A stretch of DNA of 19,804 nucleotides, from the NCBI GenBank assembly GCA_904502185.1, contig CAJGDX010000032.1:1-19804 (forward strand). The letters run 5' to 3'. Position 1 is the stretch's first letter. Each line of letters starts with the position of its first letter. Shown one piece after another: positions 9,002-15,842 of the stretch. The position numbers and the translations under genes are program-made. Under the pieces are notes generated by a model, which was given only the letters and a program-made list of their open reading frames with translations, was not told the origin of the DNA and ran no database searches. The DNA is from an uncultured Bacteroidaceae bacterium (lineage in GTDB: Bacteria > Bacteroidota > Bacteroidia > Bacteroidales > Bacteroidaceae).

Positions 9002-9009
9002 TTCTCCGA

Positions 9010-9017
9010 CAAAGATA
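9010..9017 (-). promoter_or_regulatory. Possible internal -7 element before btuF
   Basis: On the minus strand TATCTTTG matches TAnnTTTG exactly, but no TTTG box is seen 19-21 bp upstream. A start site 6-7 bases downstream would fall almost on the ATG at 9001, giving a leaderless message. It may be chance sequence in the AT-rich btuG-btuF gap. Confidence 0.25.
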
Positions 9018-9125
9018 AACCTTAGAACAATGAGTTGAGGATAAAACAATAAGATTTTTCATATATCTATATATTTTACCCCCAACCACTATATCATGCA
9101 CACTGTAAACGCAGCACAAGAACCA

Positions 9126-10217
9126 CTAATAGGCGAATCTTGCACCGACAGGATAGTATCCCACTTCGAACACCGAAAGCTGCTCGCCCGAATTTCCACC
9201 GTAGACACGCATGGTTCCGGGAACACCATACTGAGCGTAACCCACATACACGTTGCCGGTTGCAGGGTCAACATCCAGCGAATAGATGTCTGTCATCTTT
9301 TCAGCAGGAAGAATCTCTGACAAACCGCCATCGGCAACATCCATTTTGTAAAGAGAAGAATAATTATAGCCCATAATATCGTAGCTGAAGCTTGCATCCA
9401 CAAAATAGAGCGCTTCGCCATCGGTTGAGAGCAATGAACCCCTACCCACCTCCACCAATCGGGCACTGTCAACATCCACGCGGCATATTTTAGAAGGAAT
9501 ATCGGCGTAATTTCCTGAATCTACGATGTAAACCTCGCCATCGCAAACAACGCTCTCGCTATAAGGATTGCATACATTCTCTTTGATAGTGCATACCACA
9601 GAACGAGAAGCCACATCAATCACAGCCACACTAGCCTCGCCACCACCGTAGCCACCCCAATTGGAGTTGTTCACCACCAGGCAGCCCTTGCTGTAGGCAA
9701 TGCCTTCGGGATAACTGCCCGAATAGATGCGTGTAACAGAGTCACCGCTCATTGCATCATAGACATACACAAAGCCATCATAATTGGTTACATATACACT
9801 GTTTCCGTCAGTAGTAAGGCTGCGTGGAGAGGCACCCTCGGCAGCATATATGTGACGGTTCAGCAGCTTGCCGTCAAGGTCAAGCACCTCAAGTTTCTGT
9901 GAGTTGCTCACTGTCACAAAGAGTCTGTCACCCACCCACAACATATCCTGCGCAACATCGCCAAGAAGTTCGCCATTGGCAGCTCTGAACAGATCATTCT
10001 CGCAATCGGCCGAGGTTGCCATCCCTGTCGAAAAGTTATATGTCTGCAGGCTGGCATTATTCTCGCCTGAATTTCCCTGATTAAGGACATAGCAGGTTAC
10101 CTGGTCTGTTGAAGAACCGCCACCTGCGCCACCATCGTCGTCGCTGTCGCTGCAAGAGAAGAGTGTAAAAGATGCTGCAAAAGCCAGCAAAGCAATTAAA
10201 TAACGATTTTGTTTCAT
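9126..10217 (-). CDS. btuG: Surface cobalamin-binding beta-propeller lipoprotein (BtuG-like)
   Basis: Predicted 363-residue lipoprotein. The signal ends in a lipobox LFSC (Cys22) followed at once by SDSDDDG, the kind of acidic stretch known in Bacteroidota to direct lipoproteins to the cell surface. The rest is a repeated beta-propeller pattern: strand pairs such as LLGDVAQDMLWVGDRLFVTVS, SLTTDGNSVYVTNYDG, EGIAYSKGCLVVNNSNWGG and VYVGYAQYG, consistent with a YncE-like seven-bladed propeller. In Bacteroides, BtuG binds B12 with very high affinity and sits on BtuB; this gene lies 11 bases downstream of btuB under a cobalamin riboswitch, exactly that context. Other propeller lipoproteins exist, so the name rests on fold plus location. 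The stop is a TAG at 9126-9128. Confidence 0.85.
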   Translation of the reverse strand: MKQNRYLIALLAFAASFTLFSCSDSDDDGGAGGGSSTDQVTCYVLNQGNSGENNASLQTYNFSTGMATSADCENDLFRAANGELLGDVAQDMLWVGDRLFVTVSNSQKLEVLDLDGKLLNRHIYAAEGASPRSLTTDGNSVYVTNYDGFVYVYDAMSGDSVTRIYSGSYPEGIAYSKGCLVVNNSNWGGYGGGEASVAVIDVASRSVVCTIKENVCNPYSESVVCDGEVYIVDSGNYADIPSKICRVDVDSARLVEVGRGSLLSTDGEALYFVDASFSYDIMGYNYSSLYKMDVADGGLSEILPAEKMTDIYSLDVDPATGNVYVGYAQYGVPGTMRVYGGNSGEQLSVFEVGYYPVGARFAY

Positions 10218-10228
10218 AGTAGATTGAA

Positions 10229-12211
10229 TTAAAAAGTTAGCATTATTGTCATTGAATAATTTCGTCCGGGCATGGGATAGTAGCGAATAATCTCATAGTT
10301 GCAGTCACCAATGTTTCGCACCTCGGCGCGGGTCAGCAACGAGCAACTGCCAACCTTCCAACGGCGCGACAGCCACAACGAATGGTCGCCGTATGCATCA
10401 ATCTCGTTCGATGGAATATTTTTTGCAAGATGGTAGCGCTTGCCGCTCCACAAAAGAGTGTAACCGGCATCTACTATAGGAGTAGAAAGCGAAACATCCA
10501 CACTACCCGAGTGCAGCGGTGTATAGACTATCTGTTCACCATAAAGTTGCGAACCGGCAGTACGGTTCACCGCACGCATGTAGCTGTAAGATGATGACAG
10601 ACGTAGCGACGAGGCCGACGCAAGAGCGAAAAGAGCCTTTACATTCACATCTGCGCCCAACGTTTCCACACGGTCGACATTACTCATTTTCCACACAAAC
10701 ACACCCGGAACAGCCACAATCTTATCCTCTATTTCGCCATAATAGGCATCGGCTGAAATTGTAAGTTCGCTGCACCACTCGACAGGCTGCATGGAGTATG
10801 CAGCACCCACGTTGTACTGTCGGGTCTTTTCCGGCTCAAGTTTATAGTTTCCAACCTCACGATAATAGAGGTCGTTGAAAGTAGGCATACGGAATATATC
10901 CTTATACGAAGCACGCAGACAGAAATCCTCACTGCCCAGAGGATACAGAGAGAGAGCCACAGAGGGCGAGAAGCGGCTTCTGTCGGGTGCTACAGTACCA
11001 TCCGACGCACTCTCCGTTGCGTAGGTATGAAGCAGCGACGCAGTCACCGAAAAAATATTGTAGCAGTATCGCAGACTGGCAGCACTGAGCGCGGTAAGAC
11101 GTTCGGGACGGGTAGCCATAGCCACATGATTATTGGTAGTCTTCAACCCATTGTGGAAAACCTCCTCGCTCCAGGCAACAGATAGTCCCCTGACAAATGA
11201 GGGAGTCCACATAAGCGTACCCGAAAAATCAGTTTCCCGCTGACGATAACTGTTCACAACCACAGAAGCGACACGTGGTTCACGATGGCGGTCGTAGGTA
11301 GCATTATGCTTCAGCGCAAACTTCATTTTGTACATCGGTGAAGGGGTAAACTCGTAGAACAGCTGCCCGAAAATATTATGTCCGCGCAATCTGTCGGTGT
11401 TCACCGGATTGTTTACAACAACACTTCCCGGCAATCCCCTGTCATAGTCGTAGGCATAGACTTTCATACGCAGCAGATGCTCGTCCGAAGGCTGCCACAC
11501 ACCATTAACCTCGCCACGCAACTCACGGATATCGCTGTTCTGTCGTCGTCCGCTGACCGTCGTAGCAGGATTCTTTATATTATAGGAATAATCGCCCTGC
11601 GAAGTAACATATTCGCCAAATGCGGAAACACCCCACCCCTTACCGAAAGAATGGCCATACGAAAGACTACCTTTGTAACTATCGTACGAACCGCCACGGA
11701 AAGAGGCTGTGCACTCTTCGTTCACAGCACCACCCTTGGTTTCGAGTGAAATCACCCCGGCAGCAGCAAGCATGCGTGCCGAACGGTAAATATCGTCAGC
11801 CTGCCCAAGGAGCAGTTCTACACCGGCAATATTATCCGTCGAGTAACGTCCAAGGTCGACCTGTCCGCTCTGACAATCGCCCACAGCAACACCATCGTAA
11901 AATACTGCCGTATGCTGTGCGCCCAGCCCTCTGATGCCAACAGTCTTCATACCGCCAACTCCGCCATAATCCCTGACGGTAACACCGGACATATGTTTCA
12001 TAGCATCGCCCACATTCGTGGCACCCACACGCCTTATATCCTCATTGGACAGACGTTGCAGCGGCGAAGAACTTTCGGTGACAGCACGAAGACGCGACTC
12101 GCTGATAACCAACGAATCGAGAACATGCTCATCAATATTCTGCGAACAGATATACTGCGAACCCACAATCAGCCCTGCAACCACAAAGGCGATTTTGCGA
12201 AAAACTCGCAT
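10229..12211 (-). CDS. btuB: TonB-dependent outer-membrane cobalamin receptor (BtuB)
   Basis: Predicted 660-residue outer-membrane transporter for vitamin B12, energised by TonB. A signal peptide (residues ~1-23, MRVFRKIAFVVAGLIVGSQY onward) is followed by a TonB-box-like DSLVISES near residue 32. The plug domain is clear: LQRLSNEDIRRVGATNVGDAM, MSGVTVRDYGGVGGMKTVGIRGLG, then VFYDGVAVGD and the VELLLGQ segment. The remainder is beta-barrel with many aromatic strand ends, finishing MTIMLTF with terminal Phe, the usual BAM signal. It has no N-terminal carboxypeptidase-like extension and no SusC signature, so it matches the compact BtuB type. It is the first gene after the cobalamin riboswitch, with btuG immediately downstream. 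Receptor identity is strongly supported by the riboswitch. Confidence 0.93.
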   Translation of the reverse strand: MRVFRKIAFVVAGLIVGSQYICSQNIDEHVLDSLVISESRLRAVTESSSPLQRLSNEDIRRVGATNVGDAMKHMSGVTVRDYGGVGGMKTVGIRGLGAQHTAVFYDGVAVGDCQSGQVDLGRYSTDNIAGVELLLGQADDIYRSARMLAAAGVISLETKGGAVNEECTASFRGGSYDSYKGSLSYGHSFGKGWGVSAFGEYVTSQGDYSYNIKNPATTVSGRRQNSDIRELRGEVNGVWQPSDEHLLRMKVYAYDYDRGLPGSVVVNNPVNTDRLRGHNIFGQLFYEFTPSPMYKMKFALKHNATYDRHREPRVASVVVNSYRQRETDFSGTLMWTPSFVRGLSVAWSEEVFHNGLKTTNNHVAMATRPERLTALSAASLRYCYNIFSVTASLLHTYATESASDGTVAPDRSRFSPSVALSLYPLGSEDFCLRASYKDIFRMPTFNDLYYREVGNYKLEPEKTRQYNVGAAYSMQPVEWCSELTISADAYYGEIEDKIVAVPGVFVWKMSNVDRVETLGADVNVKALFALASASSLRLSSSYSYMRAVNRTAGSQLYGEQIVYTPLHSGSVDVSLSTPIVDAGYTLLWSGKRYHLAKNIPSNEIDAYGDHSLWLSRRWKVGSCSLLTRAEVRNIGDCNYEIIRYYPMPGRNYSMTIMLTF

Positions 12212-12282
12212 ATAAAAACAATGATAAAATAAATACCGACCCGTGTCCTTTCCTCGAGAACAAGTGGGTTGTTAACTCGTTT

Positions 12283-12447
12283 TGCAGGTCTTCTGACTTA
12301 CTCCGTCCCAATCGCCTTCCCACCCCCGAGGGGCAGTGGCCAAAGAATGAATGGAACCATCAAACGGAGCTTACAGCAGCGGGACTGTACAGGACTCACA
12401 CCTGTTTCCCTTTTAATCCGCGGTTCTCGAAAAGAACCTATCCGGAA
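12283..12447 (-). ncRNA. Cobalamin (B12) riboswitch controlling btuB-btuG-btuF-btuC
   Basis: Read on the minus strand, the leader has the order and key boxes of the cobalamin aptamer: a P2-like hairpin (GGTTC-loop-GAACC), then GGGAAACAGGTGTGAGTCC, CAGTCCCGCTGCTGTAAGC, the B12 box GCCACTG (12334-12340), a GGGAAGGCG segment, and the closing AGTCAGAAGACCTGC (12284-12298). It lies about 70 bases ahead of the btuB ATG. High cobalamin should repress the operon. The ~70-base expression platform has no obvious U-run terminator, so control of translation initiation is more likely than attenuation. Exact ends are approximate. Confidence 0.96.
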
Positions 12448-12457
12448 CAAAACGTGG

Positions 12458-12489
12458 CAAAGTTAATACAAGCCGAGAGCAATACAAAA
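12458..12489 (-). promoter_or_regulatory. Promoter of the btu operon
   Basis: On the minus strand TTTTG (12485-12489), a 19-bp spacer and TAACTTTG (12458-12465) form a full Bacteroidota promoter. The start site would be near 12451, directly at the 5' edge of the riboswitch. Both boxes lie inside copy 1 of the intergenic repeat. Confidence 0.8.
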
Positions 12490-12710
12490 TAAATTCATAT
12501 ATTTTTATTACCGAGGCGCAGTTTAACTTATTTAAAGTTAATACAAGCCGAGAGCAATACAAAATAAAATTGCTTTTATTTTTATTGCCGAACTATCGTG
12601 CAAGTGAGAGCAATAGCAAATTTATTTGCATTTTGCCGAACGAAGCCGATAGTCGACGAAGTCAACTGTGAAGTTTACCTTATCCAAAGGTAACACAAGC
12701 CGAGAGCAAA
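12459..12710. repeat. Cluster of intergenic repeats with promoter-like boxes and stem-loops
   Basis: Four copies of a unit around ACAAGCCGAGAGCAA occur. Copies 1 (12459-12493) and 2 (12534-12568) are identical over 35 bp. Copy 3 (about 12600-12620) is degenerate, with GTGAGAGCAA. Copy 4 (about 12687-12710) has CACAAGCCGAGAGCAA. Copies 2 and 4 are preceded by hairpins with 7-bp stems (12523-12529 with 12535-12541; 12675-12681 with 12687-12693), which differ by a paired A-T/C-G change. Two further short palindromes lie between copies 3 and 4: 12616-12621 with 12624-12629, and GTCGAC at 12652-12657. No open frame is present. Together with the riboswitch and flanking promoters this accounts for the 12212-12879 gap. 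Confidence 0.75.
12685..12692 (-). promoter_or_regulatory. Second -7-like element inside repeat copy 4
   Basis: TACCTTTG on the minus strand matches TAnnTTTG exactly, with TTTTTG 22 bp upstream. It would drive transcription toward the B12 riboswitch. It could equally be a by-product of the repeat sequence. Confidence 0.35.
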
Positions 12711-12841
12711 AGCACAAAAACACCAAAGAAACAGTAAAAAACGACAGTCACAGGTACACAAACAACCATTTTATAGTATTTTTTGAATAACCAAACACAC
12801 ATTTCTTTCACAAAAGATGTTCATTTGTGCAAAAACCAATA

Positions 12842-12849
12842 TACCTTTG
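12842..12849 (+). promoter_or_regulatory. -7 element of the DUF2147 gene promoter
   Basis: TACCTTTG matches TAnnTTTG and lies 30 bases before the ATG at 12880. The -33 region is weak: TTC at the right distance, and TTTG only 14 bp away at 12824-12827. Confidence 0.6.
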
Positions 12850-12879
12850 CACAAAATTGTTCATAAAACACACAACACA

Positions 12880-13338
12880 ATGAAAAATTTCATCATCACA
12901 CTGATTTGCGCATTGTCAATGGCAATCCCCACCTATGCGCAGAAGGGACTTAACGACAAAGCCGACAACATCGTTGGCGAGTACCTCACCGACCGCGGCG
13001 GCAGCAAAAGCAAGGTACGCGTGACAAAGGCAGCCGATGGCACCTACACAGCCCAGCTCTTTTGGGTAGAGAACCCCAACGACGCAAATGGGAAAAAACG
13101 CAAAGACGTCAACAACCCCGACAAGAACCTCCGCAACGTAGACATCGACAAAGTAGTAATTGTCAAAGGACTCAAATATATTAAAGAGGACAAGCAGTGG
13201 GGCGAAACAAAAATCTACGACCCCTCAAAGGGAATCCGTGTAAACGTGACAGCAGAATTCATCAGCGCCAACAAGCTGAAACTTCGTGGCACAGTGTTCG
13301 GAATCGGCACAACCATATACTGGCAGAAACTGAAATAA
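12880..13338 (+). CDS. Secreted DUF2147-family protein
   Basis: Predicted 152-residue exported protein. A signal peptide (residues 1-20, MKNFIITLICALSMAIPTYA) precedes AQKGLNDKADNIVGEYLTDRGG. The DUF2147 pattern follows: an opening 'I-V-G-E/W-Y' strand, KVRVTKAADGTYTAQLFWVENP, a basic DANGKKRKDVNNPDKNLR loop, VIVKGLKYIKEDKQWGETKIYDPSKG, and a closing LKLRGTVFGIGTTIYWQK strand. These form a small lipocalin-like beta-barrel in the family; function is unknown. The ATG at 12880 is chosen because it starts the signal peptide and lies downstream of the -7 box; an upstream in-frame ATG at 12817 would precede that box. The gene is single, with its own promoter and terminator. Confidence 0.87.
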   Translation: MKNFIITLICALSMAIPTYAQKGLNDKADNIVGEYLTDRGGSKSKVRVTKAADGTYTAQLFWVENPNDANGKKRKDVNNPDKNLRNVDIDKVVIVKGLKYIKEDKQWGETKIYDPSKGIRVNVTAEFISANKLKLRGTVFGIGTTIYWQKLK

Positions 13339-13365
13339 TCATTTTCCATCCAATAGCACAAATTG

Positions 13366-13398
13366 CGGACATGTCATTGATTGGCATGTCCGTTTTTT
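13366..13398 (+). terminator. Rho-independent terminator of the DUF2147 gene
   Basis: An 11-bp stem (13366-13376 with 13382-13392, one G-T pair) with loop TTGAT is followed by six T. The remaining sequence to the tRNA promoter (13399-13597) has no gene or clear structure that I can see. Confidence 0.88.
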
Positions 13399-13597
13399 GT
13401 TACCGGTGCAGCTGTTATTAAAATTTTCCTGTCCCGAGAGGCAATCTGTCACGCAAGCCCGGCGAAACAGCAACAACAAATTAATTAACAACACAATAGA
13501 ACCTCAAAGCACCTCCAATTGCCACCACTAACCTATAAGCCACAGAACAGCGACGCATATTTTTTTACACATTTTGGATAAAATTTTCGCAGAATAG

Positions 13598-13628
13598 TTT
13601 GCAAGATAAAAAAAAAGTCGTACCTTTG
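13598..13628 (+). promoter_or_regulatory. Promoter of tRNA-Lys
   Basis: TTTG (13598-13601), an exact 19-bp spacer and TACCTTTG (13621-13628) form the best-matching Bacteroidota promoter of the window. The predicted start lies about 14 bases before the mature tRNA. Confidence 0.85.
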
Positions 13629-13649
13629 CATCGCTTTTGAAAAGCAGAT

Positions 13650-13722
13650 GCGCTGTTAGATCAGTTGGTAGAGCAATTGACTCTTAATCAATGGGTCCAG
13701 GGTTCGATTCCCTGACGGCGTA
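13650..13722 (+). tRNA. tRNA-Lys (anticodon CUU)
   Basis: A full cloverleaf can be drawn: acceptor GCGCTGT with ACGGCGT, TA at positions 8-9, the D-arm with AGTTGGTA, anticodon stem ATTGA/TCAAT enclosing CTCTTAA (anticodon CTT at 13683-13685, reads AAG), variable GGGTC, and T-arm CAGGG-TTCGATT-CCCTG. The discriminator is A and CCA is not encoded. The acceptor has a G1-U72 and one internal U-G pair, and the D stem has an A-G mismatch; these are mild oddities, not signs of decay. It is a single-gene unit with its own promoter and terminator. Confidence 0.95.
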
Positions 13723-13734
13723 CTTCAAAGGTGA

Positions 13735-13765
13735 GCAGTTACGATCAATCGTGACTGCTTTTTTT
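13735..13765 (+). terminator. Rho-independent terminator of tRNA-Lys
   Basis: The inverted repeat GCAGTTACGAT/ATCGTGACTGC (13735-13745 with 13748-13758) is followed by a T-run. It lies 12 bases after the tRNA. Confidence 0.88.
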
Positions 13766-13840
13766 ATTTCCATACATTTAATTTATTTAAAACAATCGAG
13801 AAAAATCAATAAAAAAGCAACACATTCGACTAATATTTTC

Positions 13841-13848
13841 TACATTTG
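13841..13848 (+). promoter_or_regulatory. -7 element for the TPR-nfeD-floA operon
   Basis: TACATTTG matches TAnnTTTG and lies 63 bases before the ATG at 13912. No TTTG box is seen at the normal distance upstream. Confidence 0.5.
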
Positions 13849-13911
13849 CAGTAGAGTGTGAGCAGAAACCACGTTCACATCAAAATGTCTAACCCAACAA
13901 ACAACTAAAAG

Positions 13912-15351
13912 ATGCATAAACTCATCACCATAATACTACTTTGCCTCCTCTGCCCCGCCATTGCCGGTGCCCAATCCTCACGCGAAAAGGCACGCAAACT
14001 CTTCCTGGAAGGAAAGTACGCAGAGGCAAAGCCCCTCTTCCAGAGCCTGTTGAAAAAAGCTCCACGCGACGGCAGCTACAACTATTGGTACGCCGTATGC
14101 TGTTACGAGACTAACGACACCACGGCAAACATCGAAAAGATGTTGCAATACGCAGTCACACGCAAGGTAAACAACGCGCATCGCTACCTTGGCGACTACT
14201 ACAAGCGCAACTACAAATACGACGAAGCAATCGAAAGCTACGAAAACTTCATCGACGGCTGCAACGACGAAGAGTTCATAACCATGTACGAAGAGCGCTG
14301 CGAAGCCGTAAAACGCCTGCAACGCATGATGAAGATGACAGAACGCATCTGCGTGGTAGACAGTTTCATTGTCGACAAGGCCGACTTCCTTGTTGCATAC
14401 CGCACAGGACGCGATATTGGCACCCTTGCCACCGCAGCCACCTACTTCAACACCCCCGGGCTGCAGGGCACCGTATCCATCACCGAGCGCGGAAGCGACC
14501 TCTACTACCCACAGACAGTAGCCACCGAAGAGGGCAACAAGACCAAGCTCTTCCACAGCAAAAACGTCAACCAAAAGTGGGACGAAGGCCAACAGCTGGA
14601 AGGCATAGAGACCGGCGGCAACGACAACTACCCATTTATGTCGGTCGACGGCTCAACATTCTACTTTGCCAGCGACGGCGAAGGCTCCATTGGCGGATAC
14701 GATATATTCGTCACACGCTACAACACCGAGGACGGCAGTTTCCTGAAACCCGAGAACGTGGGCATGCCCTTCAACTCCGAAGCAAACGACTACTTGCTCG
14801 TGGTGAACGACATTGCAAACCTCGGATGGTTCGCCACAGACCGCCGCATGGACGAAGGCAAAGTCTGCATATATGTATTCATCCCCAACGCAACAAAGGT
14901 CACATACAACTACGAAGCAGAAAATGCCGAGAAGATGATAGGACTGTCGCAGCTCACCTCCATTGCTGCCACACAGGAGGATGCAGAAGCCGTACGCAAA
15001 GCCCATCAGCAACTGCTGAAACTGGCATACGAGCAGAAGGAGACACAGAAAAGAAGCGATTTCCTGTTCATCATCGACGACCTTACCGAGTACACCAGCC
15101 TGCAGCAGTTCAAGAGCGACGAAGCACGCAAGCTCTACGGCGAATGGAAAAAGCGCCAGCAGAAACAGGCCGAAAACAGCGCCACCCTTGAGAAGCGCCG
15201 CGAAGAGTACTCCAAAGCAAACGCCGGCACCAAACAGAGCATGAAAGCATCGCTGCTGAAGCTCGAGCAGCAGGTACTCGACGAGGCCGAAGCCCTTGCC
15301 GAAATGGAAATTCAAATCAGAAACACAGAAAAGAGATTCATATCAAAATAA
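13912..15351 (+). CDS. Secreted TPR and PD40 (WD40-like propeller) protein with C-terminal coiled coil
   Basis: Predicted 479-residue exported protein. A signal peptide ends near residue 20 (AIAGAQSS). Residues ~22-130 carry TPR-like helical pairs (ARKLFLEGKYAEAKPLFQSLL; LGDYYKRNYKYDEAIESYENF). Around 200-320 are PD40 repeats typical of Bacteroidota envelope proteins: DNYPFMSVDGSTFYFASDG, GGYDIFVTRYN, then NDYLLVVNDIANLGWFATDR. The last ~130 residues are charged, Gln/Glu/Lys-rich and likely coiled coil. Many TPR-PD40 proteins end in an OmpA peptidoglycan-binding domain; this one does not. nfeD starts 7 bases after the stop and floA follows, so an operon is near certain. The context suggests a periplasmic scaffold for the FloA/NfeD membrane complex, which is inference. 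Confidence 0.85.
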   Translation: MHKLITIILLCLLCPAIAGAQSSREKARKLFLEGKYAEAKPLFQSLLKKAPRDGSYNYWYAVCCYETNDTTANIEKMLQYAVTRKVNNAHRYLGDYYKRNYKYDEAIESYENFIDGCNDEEFITMYEERCEAVKRLQRMMKMTERICVVDSFIVDKADFLVAYRTGRDIGTLATAATYFNTPGLQGTVSITERGSDLYYPQTVATEEGNKTKLFHSKNVNQKWDEGQQLEGIETGGNDNYPFMSVDGSTFYFASDGEGSIGGYDIFVTRYNTEDGSFLKPENVGMPFNSEANDYLLVVNDIANLGWFATDRRMDEGKVCIYVFIPNATKVTYNYEAENAEKMIGLSQLTSIAATQEDAEAVRKAHQQLLKLAYEQKETQKRSDFLFIIDDLTEYTSLQQFKSDEARKLYGEWKKRQQKQAENSATLEKRREEYSKANAGTKQSMKASLLKLEQQVLDEAEALAEMEIQIRNTEKRFISK

Positions 15352-15358
15352 CCACCCC

Positions 15359-15823
15359 ATGGAATTACTCATAACAGGAATCATCATAGTCATCGGAACA
15401 CTGCTGCTGGTTGCAGAGGTAGCCTTCATCCCCGGATTCGGAGTAACAGGCTTTCTGGGAATGTTGGCAATGCTCGGTTCAATAATATACTCTTTCCAGG
15501 CCATTGGAGAGGCAGCCGGATGGACAACCGTCGCAATCATCATACTGATAATTGTCACACTCATTCTGTGGGCCATATACGGTAAATCCCTTGACAAGAT
15601 AGCACTGAAAAAGAACATCGACTCGACAGTAGCCGACAATGCCACCTCCCAGGTAAAGGTCGGCGACAAAGGATGCGCCGTCACCCGTCTTGCCCTGATC
15701 GGCGAAGCACAGTTCGGCGACAACATCATCGAAGTAACCTCATGCGACGGCTTCATCGACGAAAAAGTGGAAATTCAGGTGAAGCGCATTTCTGCAGGTG
15801 TCATCTACGTAGCAAAAGCATAA
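15359..15823 (+). CDS. NfeD-family membrane protein
   Basis: Predicted 154-residue inner-membrane protein. Hydrophobic segments lie near residues 1-22 (ELLITGIIIVIGTLLLVAEV), 26-47 (GFGVTGFLGMLAMLGSIIYS) and 55-76 (WTTVAIIILIIVTLILWAIY). A soluble C-terminal OB-fold of the NfeD type follows (VKVGDKGCAVTRLALIGEAQ, then VEIQVKRISAGVIYV). NfeD proteins partner with flotillin/SPFH proteins and are thought to organise membrane domains. This is the short type without an N-terminal serine-protease domain. The ATG at 15359 starts the first helix; the open frame extends back into the upstream gene, but that extension is not credible as protein. It lies 7 bases after the TPR-PD40 gene and 19 before floA. 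Confidence 0.9.
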   Translation: MELLITGIIIVIGTLLLVAEVAFIPGFGVTGFLGMLAMLGSIIYSFQAIGEAAGWTTVAIIILIIVTLILWAIYGKSLDKIALKKNIDSTVADNATSQVKVGDKGCAVTRLALIGEAQFGDNIIEVTSCDGFIDEKVEIQVKRISAGVIYVAKA

Positions 15824-15842
15824 TAATTTAAACAACAACAAT

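Noticed and set aside
12459..12710. CRISPR array
   Set aside because: The repeats are unequal in length and spacing, only two are identical, and no unique spacers of constant size separate them.
12466..12879. A second riboswitch or small gene in the intergenic region before the DUF2147 gene
   Set aside because: Only repeats, short palindromes and promoter boxes are seen; no aptamer consensus or credible coding frame is present.
13650..13722. tRNA-Lys 3' end as an integration site
   Set aside because: No integrase, repeated tRNA end or composition shift follows; a normal terminator and a core-looking operon do.
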